42,584 bases of DNA from Clostridia bacterium (GCA_017517135.1 JAFXAK010000037.1:1-42584), one strand, 5' to 3'; shown: positions 1 through 7,820, numbered from the stretch's first letter. Numbers and translations are program-made. Notes: a model not told the origin generated them from the letters alone.

Positions 1-20
1 GCAGAATGAGTAAACCGAGC

Positions 21-46
21 AAAAACAACACAAAAGTGTTGTTTTT
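21..46. terminator. Perfect 11-bp hairpin with A/T-rich arms
   Basis: AAAAACAACAC, an AAAA loop and GTGTTGTTTTT form a perfect hairpin whose A- and U-rich arms could terminate transcription on either strand. The gene it would serve on the left lies outside the window. It abuts the repeat at 47-134. The related repeat at 15918-16005 also abuts a terminator. Confidence 0.5.
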
Positions 47-134
47 GGTTTCCCCGACAGCGTACAAAGGTACGCCGAGGGCGAGGTTTGCTTATAGCAT
101 AAAACTTGTTTTATGCGGTCTGCACTTTTTTTAC
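47..134 (+). repeat. Dispersed intergenic repeat, copy 1
   Basis: This roughly 88-bp stretch matches the reverse complement of 15918-16005 with a few differences. It contains the paired stretches CATAAAAC/GTTTTATG and GCGTAC/GTACGC, so either strand could form two short hairpins. It has no coding potential. The other copy directly follows the histidine operon. Sequence identity was judged by eye. Confidence 0.75.
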
Positions 135-142
135 AACCCCAG

Positions 143-233
143 TTTTATTCGCCTTGCGGCGAGTTATATTGCTTCGCAGTGATATTCGGTTATCACCGAG
201 TGATATTTGCTTCGGGGGTTAAGGCGAATAAAA
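143..233. repeat. Palindromic REP/MITE-like element with 13-bp inverted ends
   Basis: TTTTATTCGCCTT (143-155) is a perfect inverted copy of AAGGCGAATAAAA (221-233). Between them the motif AGTGATATT, or a close variant, recurs about every 20 bp, and each copy is followed by a short hairpin such as CGGTTATCACCG. The design suggests a non-autonomous palindromic repeat. No gene is visible. Together with its neighbours it accounts for the gene-free stretch 1-337. Confidence 0.7.
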
Positions 234-262
234 TATCACTGAAGCTGAAAACTTCAATATTG

Positions 263-309
263 CAAAAAAATGAGAGATAACACGGATTTGTCCGTATTAC
301 CTCTTTTTT
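263..309 (-). terminator. Intrinsic terminator of mnmA
   Basis: Read on the minus strand, a 13-bp imperfect stem (arms 291-303 and 274-286, four-base loop) is followed by a run of seven T residues. It lies about 30 bp past the mnmA stop codon. Confidence 0.85.
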
Positions 310-337
310 CTATATCTTTGCGAACTCTCGGTATGAG

Positions 338-1375
338 TTATTCTATAACCCCTCCGCCGAGGACTCTGCCTGTTGTATCATATATAACCGCGGACTGGCC
401 CGGTGCGGGGGAGAGGACGGGAGTGGTGAATTCTATAGTCATTTTATCGCCCGAAAAGGCTATGTCTGCCTGTGTAGGTGCGCCTGTGCTTCTCACCTTT
501 ACAAGGGCGGTTAATTTTTCGGGTATATTATTTATATTCATATATATACTGTCGGCAGTAAAGTGTGTTGCAAAGCGTTCGTTTTCCTTGCAAAGCGTCA
601 CCGTGTTGTCGGCGGCGTTTATTTTTTTTACATATCTCGGTTCCCCGAAGGCACCCAAGCCCTTTCGCTGTCCTACGGTATAATTGATAATTCCCGTATG
701 TGTGCCGATTTTATTTCCCTGCATATCGAGGAAATCACCGGGGGCGGGGACAAAACTGAAGTTATTGTAGATGAATTTTGCATAGTTGTTGTCGGGAATG
801 AAGCATATCTCCTGACTGTCCTTTTTCTTCGAGTTGGAAAGCCCTGCCGCTTCTCCGACAGCTCTTACCTGCTCCTTGTTTTCAAAATCTCCCAAGGGAA
901 AAAGCACACGGGAAAGCTGTTCGGCTTTAAGCCTGTACAAAAAGTAGCTCTGATCCTTTTTTGACGGTGCGGCAAGAAGAAAATGTCGGTTCTCTTCCTG
1001 AGAAAAGCCGATTTTTGCATAATGTCCCGTTGCGATAAGGTCAGTCCCCTCTTTGCCCGCTGTTTCGAGGAGAGAAAAAAACTTTGTTGTGGGATTGCAC
1101 ATTATACACGGATTCGGTGTTTTTCCGCTTAAATACTCTTTTGCAAAATATTCGCTTACATTTTTTCTGAAATGCTCCCTGTAGTCTGCAAAAACGAGCT
1201 TTATGCCGAGAAGGTCCGCAACGGCTCTTGCCTGTTCGGCTTCTTCGGAATTTATGTCCGCGTCTTCAGTCAGAAGCAGAAAACAGCCTGTTACATCATA
1301 GCCTTTATCAATTAAAATTTTTGCACTTACCGCGGAATCGACACCGCCCGATAAGCCAACCAGAACTTTTTTCAT
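338..1375 (-). CDS. mnmA: tRNA-specific 2-thiouridylase MnmA
   Basis: MnmA activates U34 of tRNA-Lys/Glu/Gln with ATP and inserts sulfur delivered by a cysteine desulfurase, giving 2-thiouridine at the wobble position. The 345-residue product has the usual family length. The PP-loop motif SGGVDS is at residues 9-14. The two active-site cysteines appear as C93 (NPCIMCN context, with an extra C90) and C191 (SQEICFIPD). The GHYAK segment follows the first cysteine. The start is an ATG preceded by GGGAG on the minus strand. It stands alone, divergent from the PHP gene and ended by a strong terminator. No desulfurase gene is visible nearby. Confidence 0.96.
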   Translation of the reverse strand: MKKVLVGLSGGVDSAVSAKILIDKGYDVTGCFLLLTEDADINSEEAEQARAVADLLGIKLVFADYREHFRKNVSEYFAKEYLSGKTPNPCIMCNPTTKFFSLLETAGKEGTDLIATGHYAKIGFSQEENRHFLLAAPSKKDQSYFLYRLKAEQLSRVLFPLGDFENKEQVRAVGEAAGLSNSKKKDSQEICFIPDNNYAKFIYNNFSFVPAPGDFLDMQGNKIGTHTGIINYTVGQRKGLGAFGEPRYVKKINAADNTVTLCKENERFATHFTADSIYMNINNIPEKLTALVKVRSTGAPTQADIAFSGDKMTIEFTTPVLSPAPGQSAVIYDTTGRVLGGGVIE

Positions 1376-1654
1376 AAAAAACTCCCAAATCTGCTTTTTT
1401 TATAATATATTATCACAAAAACTCTTGAAAATAAATACAAAAAGGAATATAATTATATATACTGCGGGAAATATTTAAATTTTTTTCACATTTTTCATAT
1501 TACAGCCGCATTTTTGGTACTAATAGCGAAAAATCAGACAGAAAATTGTGAAATACGCAGAGAAAAAACCGTTGGTAAAAAACGGTAGTGGAGAATATTT
1601 ATACAGAAAACATCAGCACAGACATATAAGTGCACTGTAAAGGAGGAATTTTTT

Positions 1655-2527
1655 TTGAGTGGGGATTTGCATTGTCACACAAGGTTATCAAACGGTTCGC
1701 TGGGCATTGATGATATAATCGCACTTGCCAAGCTGAACAATGTTGAAGTTCTTGCAATAACAGACCATGACTGTCTGGCTGGAAATGTAAGAGCCAAGCT
1801 TATCGGTGACAGAAATGATATTAAGATTGTTCCCGGTGTGGAGCTGTCGGCAACGGATGAAAGCAGCAACGAAACAGTATACATATTATGCTATTGTGCC
1901 GATTCACCCGACCGTCTGGAAGGCTTATGTCAGAAAAACAATCTCGCCAGAAAAAGAGCCTCCCAATATATGATGATAAAAGCCGCACAGCGTTACCCCG
2001 TAAGTGCAGAGCTTATCAAGAAATGTGCCGCAGGCTCAACAAATCTTTATCCCGAGCACATTATGCACGCTCTTATGGACTGCGGACTTGCAGATAAAAT
2101 CCACGGTGAGCTTTGGGACAGTTTATTTTCAGAGGATTCGGCAAACAATATATTTGTAAAGCCCCGTTTTGTGCCTGTTGAAGAGGTCATAGAGGGTATA
2201 CACGCTGCGGGCGGTATTGCGGTGCTTGCAACTCCTCTCAGCTATAAGGACGAAACCCTTTTGCCCAGACTTATGGAAATGGGACTTGACGGAATTGAGG
2301 TATGGCATCCCGATGTGAGCGAGGAGGACAGCAAAAAGCTTTACAGCTTTGCGAAGAAAAACCGTCTGCTTATGACAGGCGGAACATCATTCTGCGGAAT
2401 GTATAATAAAAGCAATGTAACCTTGGGTGCTGTTTCAACACCTAAAACTCAGCTGAGTGAGCTTCTCAGCTACAAATCGAAGCTCAAAAGACTTGCAAAA
2501 AAGCAGGCTATGGCAGAACAAGAATAA
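1655..2527 (+). CDS. PHP-domain protein with degenerate metal site (TrpH/YciV-like)
   Basis: The N-terminal half is a recognisable PHP domain: DLHCHT (H6, H8), ITDHD (D37, H38) and PGVELS (E63). PHP enzymes of this size are usually nucleotide phosphoesterases such as TrpH/YciV, or histidinol phosphatases. The C-terminal ligands are altered. The usual AHP reads ATP (T193), and GGSDFHG reads GGTSFCG (S245, C247), so three expected metal ligands are missing. It may therefore be catalytically altered or a pseudoenzyme. The start is TTG, chosen because a GGAGG (1641-1645) precedes it. It is followed after 15 bp by an unknown gene that also starts with TTG, probably in one operon. It is 290 residues long, normal for the family. 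Confidence 0.8.
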   Translation: MSGDLHCHTRLSNGSLGIDDIIALAKLNNVEVLAITDHDCLAGNVRAKLIGDRNDIKIVPGVELSATDESSNETVYILCYCADSPDRLEGLCQKNNLARKRASQYMMIKAAQRYPVSAELIKKCAAGSTNLYPEHIMHALMDCGLADKIHGELWDSLFSEDSANNIFVKPRFVPVEEVIEGIHAAGGIAVLATPLSYKDETLLPRLMEMGLDGIEVWHPDVSEEDSKKLYSFAKKNRLLMTGGTSFCGMYNKSNVTLGAVSTPKTQLSELLSYKSKLKRLAKKQAMAEQE

Positions 2528-2542
2528 TAAGAGGTGATAATA

Positions 2543-3124
2543 TTGAGCGTACATTTTGATGATACTGATATGAAAATAGTAGGGGAGCAACATCCTCTGG
2601 GACATTATGACCATTTTGATGCGCTTGATTTCATCCGGGAAACAAAGCAGCAGCGCTTCAACGGAAACACAGCAAAGGCAAAGGCTCTCGGCTCAAACAT
2701 AGTGAGCGCGTTTTCGTACAAGGCGGCTCCCGAGGAGCTTTACAATATGGCGAATGAGATGGGTATTGAAATAGATGCTCAGATTCTTCTGCAGATAAAG
2801 ATTCTTTCCGTTTTTTCTGCGGAATACTGTCTTAATAACTTTCTTCCCTCGCCTATGCTTTCAACCGTTGCGGTAGGAGAGCTTTATGATGTACTTATGG
2901 AAATTTCGGCAGACTTCTACGAGGAGCTTTCCCGTTCAACCGCTTTTTCTCTTTACTATATGTGTGTAAAGGACAGCAATTCCTGCTCGAGAAAGGTCGG
3001 AGAGCAGTTTGCGATGCTCTGCGGCAAAAAGGGAGAAGAAAATTTCATTCAGTTCGGAACAAAGCAGCATGAGCTTAACACCGAAGTGTATAAAAAAGCA
3101 ATCCAAGGATTTGCTTTTGTGTAA
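2543..3124 (+). CDS. Conserved-looking hypothetical protein, 193 residues
   Basis: I do not recognise this protein. It is soluble, mostly helical in appearance, acidic, with no signal peptide or membrane segment and six scattered cysteines. The TTG start at 2543 is preferred over the GTG at 2534 because GAGGTGAT (2531-2538) then sits at a normal 4-5 bp spacing. The GTG itself lies inside that ribosome binding site. It follows the degenerate PHP gene by 15 bp and is closed by a strong terminator, so the two probably form a two-gene operon and may work together. That link is inference from position only. Confidence 0.75.
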   Translation: MSVHFDDTDMKIVGEQHPLGHYDHFDALDFIRETKQQRFNGNTAKAKALGSNIVSAFSYKAAPEELYNMANEMGIEIDAQILLQIKILSVFSAEYCLNNFLPSPMLSTVAVGELYDVLMEISADFYEELSRSTAFSLYYMCVKDSNSCSRKVGEQFAMLCGKKGEENFIQFGTKQHELNTEVYKKAIQGFAFV

Positions 3125-3154
3125 TTGAATTGTATGTAATTAAACAATAAAATT

Positions 3155-3206
3155 ATCACCGCAATGTCTGACTTTTGATAAGTGTTGACATTGCGGTGAT
3201 TTTTTT
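3155..3206 (+). terminator. Intrinsic terminator of the PHP-hypothetical operon
   Basis: ATCACCGCAATGTC and GACATTGCGGTGAT form a perfect 14-bp stem (3155-3168 / 3187-3200) followed by seven T residues. Confidence 0.92.
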
Positions 3207-3275
3207 CATTTTCAGCAGAAGCTTAGAGGATAATCAAAGTAATACAGCAAAAACGGTTTTTTGATTTATTAAGAA

Positions 3276-3324
3276 AAAAATATACAAAAAGGGAGCTGTA
3301 AACGAAAGGTTTTACTGCTCCCTT
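3276..3324 (-). terminator. Intrinsic terminator of the GH130 gene
   Basis: On the minus strand AAGGGAGC and GCTCCCTT (3317-3324 / 3289-3296) pair, extended by AGTAAA/TTTACA. T-rich sequence follows. It lies 20 bp past the GH130 stop codon. Confidence 0.85.
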
Positions 3325-3344
3325 AAATTCTGCATTTATATGCT

Positions 3345-4295
3345 TTATTTTTTCAGTTCGTTTTTCTTAATGAAGTCAACAACCTCGTCAACTGTTGTGA
3401 AAGCGAGAGCTACGCTTGTGTCGGCGGCTCCGTAGTAGATTGCTATTTTGCCGGTTTCGGCATCTGCCAGTGCTGCACAGGGGAACACTACATTGGGAAC
3501 ATCGCCCACACATTCATATAATTCGTGGGGAGCTAAAAGGAAGCAGTCTGCACGGTGGAGTACCTTCCAGGGCTCGTCCTTGTCGAGTATAGCGGCACCC
3601 ATTGCGTATGTAAAGCCGTTACAGCTTGTGAGTACGCCGTGATAGAACATAAGCCAGCCTTCGTCTGTTTCTATGGGTGTAGGGCCGGCTCCCACCTTTG
3701 TCATTTCCCAGTTCTTTTCGGGCTTCATAACAAATCTGTGCTTGCCCCAGTATGTAAGGTCCTTGCTGTGGCTGAGGAAAATGTCACCGTAGGGGGTGTG
3801 TCCTCTGTCACAGGGACGGATGAGAAGCAGAAATTCGTCATTTACCTTTCTGGGGAAAAGCACACCGTTTCTTGCAACGGGATAGCAGGCATCCTCAAGC
3901 TGTACCCATTCCTTGAAATCGGTTGTGTATGCAATACCTATTGTTGTGCCGTGAGGAGTGAGGTTTACCCATGAAAGATAATACTTGCCGTCAATAAGAC
4001 AAAGTCTCGGATCGTATCCTCTGAAAATAACCTTTTCTTCAAGCTCCCAGTTGATAGCATCCTTACTGTAGCCCACAACAAGTGTGTGGTCACGGCTCAT
4101 AACATCAACTCTGAATACACCCGCAAAGCCGTCACCGTAGGGGACAACTGCGGAATTGAAAATAGAGTTTGCCATAAAAAGATTGTCTCTTGTGATGATG
4201 GGATTGCCTGAGTATCTCCATACGGGATATTTATAGCCCTCGGGCTTGTCCTGCCAGGGGATATTGGGGATAGCTGTGCCTATAATCTTTGCCAT
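3345..4295 (-). CDS. GH130 family beta-mannoside phosphorylase-like protein
   Basis: GH130 enzymes phosphorolyse (or in some clades hydrolyse) beta-mannosides, releasing mannose-1-phosphate in the cytoplasm. The 316-residue product shows the five-bladed-propeller signatures of the family: RYSGNPIIT near residue 27, YDPRL with the presumed catalytic Asp at D95, RNGVLFPRK, and GAGPTPIETDEGWLMFYHG. There is no signal peptide, consistent with a cytoplasmic phosphorylase. The start is an ATG preceded by AAAGAGGTGC. It lies 15 bp downstream of a GDPD gene and is probably co-transcribed with it. The substrate (mannobiose, mannosylglucose or mannan-oligosaccharide) cannot be read from the sequence. 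Confidence 0.9.
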   Translation of the reverse strand: MAKIIGTAIPNIPWQDKPEGYKYPVWRYSGNPIITRDNLFMANSIFNSAVVPYGDGFAGVFRVDVMSRDHTLVVGYSKDAINWELEEKVIFRGYDPRLCLIDGKYYLSWVNLTPHGTTIGIAYTTDFKEWVQLEDACYPVARNGVLFPRKVNDEFLLLIRPCDRGHTPYGDIFLSHSKDLTYWGKHRFVMKPEKNWEMTKVGAGPTPIETDEGWLMFYHGVLTSCNGFTYAMGAAILDKDEPWKVLHRADCFLLAPHELYECVGDVPNVVFPCAALADAETGKIAIYYGAADTSVALAFTTVDEVVDFIKKNELKK

Positions 4296-4310
4296 ATCAG
4301 CACCTCTTTC

Positions 4311-5165
4311 TTAGTTACAGAGAATGTCTGTTTCCATATATCTTACGCCCATATCATAGAGCATCTTGGCATCTTCTATAGTATTTACTGTCCACAGCGA
4401 TACACCGATACCTGCATCGAGTGCCTTCTGAATGGAAGCAGTTGTGTTCTTTTCGTAGCTTGCTGAAAGCCACATATTACCGCCTACGCTGTTTGCTGTT
4501 GCAATAACCTCGTCTGTGATTTCGTCGCAGAGGAACCAGAGCTCAATGTCAACACCCTTTGAGGAAGCATAGTTATAAACTGCTTTAAGCTGTTCAATAT
4601 CAAATGAAATAATGATTGCCTGCCCGCACATATCTCTTTCGATAAGCTCATCAACAATTACATCAAGCTTATCGTTGCCGTCTGTTTTGATTTCAATCTG
4701 AGGACGGGTTGAGGTGCCGACGAAAACATCAAGATATTCATCGAGAGTTGCAATCTTCAGGCCCTCCTGCCAGAAGTTTGCCCCGTACTTGTATGTATAT
4801 GTGCGAAGCTCCTCGAGTGTTGTTTCGGAAATTTCTGCATACTGACAGAACATTTTGTCTGTGTCGGAGTTGTGGTTGAGTACCCAGTAGCCGTCACTTG
4901 TGAGCTGAACATCACATTCTGCGGAATAAAATCCGAGCTCAACTGCCTTTTCATAAGAGGGAAGAGTGTTTTCGGGAGCAACTGCGGTGATACCTCTGTG
5001 TGCTGTGAGATATACGGGGTCTTCAGCAGAGCCTACACCGTTTTCACTCAGAGAAATAACTTCCTTTTCGGGATAGATAATCTTTGCTATCTGAATAAAG
5101 GGAAGATAAGGACAGAAAAACAGGGGAACGAGAACCATTGAGATTATTGTGTTGATAAAAGCCAT
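4311..5165 (-). CDS. Membrane-anchored glycerophosphodiester phosphodiesterase (GDPD)
   Basis: GDPD enzymes hydrolyse glycerophosphodiesters to glycerol-3-phosphate and an alcohol. Residues about 1-22 form one hydrophobic segment, so the catalytic domain is probably anchored and extracytoplasmic. Catalytic elements are HRG (H56), ENT (65-67), E83 and D85 in the AECDVQLTSDG segment, and H98. H98 is followed by NSD rather than the commoner D. Two in-frame ATGs exist. The one at 5165 is chosen because the GAAAGGA motif overlaps the other (5174) but stands 8 bp before this one. It is the first gene of a unit with GH130 and has a TTGAAA-17-TATATT promoter. A role in lipid or teichoic-acid glycerol recycling is inference. 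Confidence 0.88.
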   Translation of the reverse strand: MAFINTIISMVLVPLFFCPYLPFIQIAKIIYPEKEVISLSENGVGSAEDPVYLTAHRGITAVAPENTLPSYEKAVELGFYSAECDVQLTSDGYWVLNHNSDTDKMFCQYAEISETTLEELRTYTYKYGANFWQEGLKIATLDEYLDVFVGTSTRPQIEIKTDGNDKLDVIVDELIERDMCGQAIIISFDIEQLKAVYNYASSKGVDIELWFLCDEITDEVIATANSVGGNMWLSASYEKNTTASIQKALDAGIGVSLWTVNTIEDAKMLYDMGVRYMETDILCN

Positions 5166-5200
5166 AAAAAACATCCTTTCAGATTAAAATATATATATCT

Positions 5201-5229
5201 AATATATCAAATAAAAATATATTTTTCAA
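5201..5229 (-). promoter_or_regulatory. Sigma-A promoter for the GDPD-GH130 unit
   Basis: On the minus strand TTGAAA (5224-5229) and TATATT (5201-5206) are separated by 17 bp, upstream of the GDPD ribosome binding site. Confidence 0.6.
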
Positions 5230-5248
5230 TACCTTTTAACACACAAAT

Positions 5249-5288
5249 ATATAAAATGCTGTATCAGTCCCTTGTGTTCCGATACAGC
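5249..5288 (-). terminator. Weak terminator after the spore coat gene
   Basis: GCTGTATC and GATACAGC form an 8-bp stem (5281-5288 / 5258-5265) with a 15-base loop, followed on the minus strand by ATTTTAT. The U tract is short, so read-through is possible. Confidence 0.5.
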
Positions 5289-5298
5289 GTTTCTGTTT

Positions 5299-5751
5299 TT
5301 ATGAATACATTGAATTGACTGTCATATAGTCATATATAATTTTGCCGTGCTCCTGCTCTTCTTTCTGGATGTGGTTGAGGATATTTCTCGCATTTTCGTC
5401 CCTGAACTCAAAAATACAGGTGTCATACAATGCACTAACGTGCTTTTCTCCTGCAAGCACATCTGAACATAAGAAGCAGTCATTATCCTTATCGGGATTG
5501 GATGCCATCGCATATTTTGCCGAGAATGCTTTATTTACGGTCGGTGCACTACCTCCCATGGCAGTGTTGCCCTGTTCGAGCTGTGTAAGGGTGTCAAGAT
5601 GTGTCTGTTCAACGGCTGCAAGCTGAGTAAACAGAGTTTTGAGCTGTTCGTCCTTTGCACAGGATGAATGCTTCTGATACTTATCAATGCATAATTTCTC
5701 CTGACCTTTAAGATCCTTGATCAGAGAGCTTTCTTTGGGTGTAAGCTGCAT
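5299..5751 (-). CDS. Spore coat CotF/ferritin-like protein
   Basis: This 150-residue, mostly helical protein resembles the coat F/ferritin-like family of spore-forming Firmicutes. It begins with the typical KESSLIKDLKGQEKLCIDKY segment and has E-x-x-H pairs in two helices (VEQTH and EEQEHG) reminiscent of di-iron ferritin-like bundles. There is no signal peptide. The ATG is preceded by AAAGGAG. A nearly perfect 33-bp palindrome (5770-5802) lies just upstream of the ribosome binding site. Its presence suggests that the organism sporulates. A ferritin-like role other than spore coat assembly cannot be excluded. Confidence 0.72.
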   Translation of the reverse strand: MQLTPKESSLIKDLKGQEKLCIDKYQKHSSCAKDEQLKTLFTQLAAVEQTHLDTLTQLEQGNTAMGGSAPTVNKAFSAKYAMASNPDKDNDCFLCSDVLAGEKHVSALYDTCIFEFRDENARNILNHIQKEEQEHGKIIYDYMTVNSMYS

Positions 5752-5769
5752 ATTGCTTCTCCTTTATAC

Positions 5770-5802
5770 ATATATTTCCGAGAGTATCTCTCAGAAATAT
5801 AT
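5770..5802. promoter_or_regulatory. Near-perfect 33-bp palindrome upstream of the coat gene
   Basis: Arms 5770-5784 and 5788-5802 are inverted copies of each other with a single mismatch, around a 3-base centre (core CGAGAG / CTCTCA). It ends 5 bp from the coat gene ribosome binding site (5759-5765). It could be an operator or a stem-loop in the leader. Confidence 0.6.
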
Positions 5803-5825
5803 TTGGCACAATATGATGCTCTTAT

Positions 5826-5867
5826 ACACAAAAACGGATGCAAAGGGCAGAAGCCCTGAGCATCCGT
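5826..5867 (-). terminator. Intrinsic terminator of the secreted metallophosphoesterase gene
   Basis: On the minus strand ACGGATGC pairs with GCATCCGT, with an inner AGGGC/GCCCT stem, and is followed by TTTTTG. It is about 20 bp past the stop codon. Confidence 0.85.
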
Positions 5868-5885
5868 TATCAGCTGTAATTTAAT

Positions 5886-7574
5886 TTATGCTATATTAAA
5901 TATACCCGCAATAAAATTGAATATCTTTCTGAAAAATTCAAGAATCTGTTCCCAGATTGAAAGCGATTCTTCAGCAGGTGTTCCGTAGCCGGGCAAGATA
6001 ACATTGTTATCAGCAGGTGCTGTGTCATCCGAAATGTTTGTCAGCATAGGTATAACAGCCGTTGTGAGAACCAATTCCAGATGCTCATATATTGAAACAA
6101 TTGAGCCTGTGAATTCGAGTAAGCCTGCGTCAACCTCAACACCGAGGAAGTCAAACAGTAATTTGAGAACAACAGCATAATCCTGTGCGCTTACATCCTC
6201 AAGTGCATAAGTGAAAACTGCGGTAACTCCTCTTGTTGCAATAAGAATTTCCTTTGTGTATGCAGGATAATCCTCATCACCGCTCTGATATGCAAGATAA
6301 ATTACTCCGAGAAGATCAAGCAGATCCTTGTATTCACTGTCCGGAATAGTTTTTCCGAAGCCTGCTGCTATTGCTTCAACAGAATTTTCACCCTCAGCGG
6401 CATCCTTTGCATACAAGGGCATTTCAGCAACCTCGCTGATTCTGTCACCCACCCTTTCGATAAGTGCGCAAAGCTCGGGATTTTCTTCCTTGTTAATCTT
6501 CAGCAGAGAAACAAGAGATGAACCCTTGATGTATGAAGCCATAACTATACGCATACCCACTCTTGCACATTCGTATGCATAGCTCTGGAAGTCACTCTTG
6601 GCAAGAGCAAGCGCTTTTTCGGAAATTCCCGAAGCTACATCTGAATAATCAATGCTCTCAATTTTCTTTGTTTCAAATTTAACATCATCAGAGAAGGTCA
6701 CCTCTCTGTATGCACAGGGGTATGTGGTGAGAGAGCCTGTGACAACATCATATATTGTTGCACCGCCTTTGGAGGTATAAGACAAAATATCCTGAATGTG
6801 AATATGCCCTGTGAAAATATACTTAACACCGCCGTCTGCAAGAGTATCAGCAAGCGCGATATCTGAATTTACTGCCTCACCGATATGAATTTCTGCAAGG
6901 AATGAATAGTGGTCAAGAAGTGAGTGATGCATCATGGCAATAACATACTTACCGTCTGCCTTTGCCTTCTCACACTGCTGAGCGATCCAGTCAACTCTTG
7001 CCTGAGTCATACCGTGAGGGCCGTTACCGGGGTCTGTGCTGTCTATAGCAAGAAGACGGTATTCATCGTTAAGGTCAACGGTATATGAAAGTGAGTTGGT
7101 GTCTTTTTCAAGCGCCTTATCATAACCGAAGCTGTAGTATACAGCATAGAATTCCTCGGTTGAGGTCTTGAACAGATCGTGGTTACCGGGAACAACATAA
7201 ATCTGCTTTCCCGTTGTCTGCTCAAATTCTGCAAACTTTTCGGCAACAGCAATATGCTCATCAACCGTGCCTGCTTCAACAATATCACCGGGAACAAGAA
7301 TGACATCACTGTCACTTGCAGCAGCTGCTGCCATAAAAGCATCAAATATTGCAACAGACTCATAGTTAAGCTTTCCCGTTGAAGAAATATGGGAATAATC
7401 TTTACTTATTGAGTTGTGCTTTTTTACGGTCGCAGCAGAAGAGTATGCAAGACTGTAGTGCATATCGTTAGCAACGGTCACCTTGATATCTCCTGTGCCT
7501 TCTGCCGCAAAAGCAGGAGTACACAAAGAGAGCACAAGCAACATACTTAAAAATACGGACAATAATTTTTTCAT
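5886..7574 (-). CDS. Secreted calcineurin-like metallophosphoesterase
   Basis: The 562-residue product starts with a signal peptide (MKKLL..., hydrophobic core, likely cleavage after AFA at residue 23). A calcineurin-type dinuclear metal domain follows: DMH (D37, H39), VPGDIVEAG, VPGNHDL, MMHHSLLDH and TGHIHIQD. After residue about 310 comes a helical region of unknown function without repeats or a sorting motif, ending in a hydrophobic stretch (FRKIFNFIAGIFNIA). The enzyme probably acts outside the membrane on phosphomonoesters, phosphodiesters or nucleotides. The substrate is unknown. It stands alone, with a TTGACT-17-TAAACT promoter and its own terminator. A second, membrane-anchored member of the superfamily lies at 19027-20367. 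Confidence 0.88.
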   Translation of the reverse strand: MKKLLSVFLSMLLVLSLCTPAFAAEGTGDIKVTVANDMHYSLAYSSAATVKKHNSISKDYSHISSTGKLNYESVAIFDAFMAAAAASDSDVILVPGDIVEAGTVDEHIAVAEKFAEFEQTTGKQIYVVPGNHDLFKTSTEEFYAVYYSFGYDKALEKDTNSLSYTVDLNDEYRLLAIDSTDPGNGPHGMTQARVDWIAQQCEKAKADGKYVIAMMHHSLLDHYSFLAEIHIGEAVNSDIALADTLADGGVKYIFTGHIHIQDILSYTSKGGATIYDVVTGSLTTYPCAYREVTFSDDVKFETKKIESIDYSDVASGISEKALALAKSDFQSYAYECARVGMRIVMASYIKGSSLVSLLKINKEENPELCALIERVGDRISEVAEMPLYAKDAAEGENSVEAIAAGFGKTIPDSEYKDLLDLLGVIYLAYQSGDEDYPAYTKEILIATRGVTAVFTYALEDVSAQDYAVVLKLLFDFLGVEVDAGLLEFTGSIVSIYEHLELVLTTAVIPMLTNISDDTAPADNNVILPGYGTPAEESLSIWEQILEFFRKIFNFIAGIFNIA

Positions 7575-7620
7575 AGAAAGTCTCCTTTATATCATAAAAT
7601 ACTGTATAATCGCTGATTTC

Positions 7621-7649
7621 AGTTTAACCGATTTTCTGCCACAAGTCAA
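7621..7649 (-). promoter_or_regulatory. Candidate promoter for the secreted metallophosphoesterase
   Basis: On the minus strand TTGACT (7644-7649) and TAAACT (7621-7626) are 17 bp apart, about 47 bp before the start codon. The -10 box matches the consensus at 4 of 6 positions. Confidence 0.5.
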
Positions 7650-7741
7650 TAAAATAAACAAAAAAATAAACAAAACAGATGCTATTTTGTATACATTTGC
7701 GCTTTTGTTATAGTTGTCAACGCACCGTACACCAAGAAAGT

Positions 7742-7797
7742 TTCTTAAGTTGCTTGTGTTAGGCATCGTACCCTAACTGACGAAGACGCAAATCCTC
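7742..7797 (+). repeat. Degenerate fragment of the dispersed repeat family
   Basis: The part TTAAGTTGCTT...GGCATCGT resembles the right arm of the element at 23531-23573. The following ACTGACGAAGACGCAAAT recurs almost unchanged at about 31394-31412. There is no coding sequence. With the promoter at 7621 and the terminator at 7821 it explains the gene-free stretch 7575-7895. Confidence 0.6.
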
Positions 7798-7820
7798 ATA
7801 AAAATCCTTAATTTTTTAGC

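Noticed and set aside
270-683. 137-codon plus-strand frame
   Set aside because: It is antisense to mnmA and starts inside the mnmA terminator.
7742-7797. tRNA-like segment
   Set aside because: No cloverleaf arms or T-loop consensus could be formed; it matches the dispersed repeat family instead.
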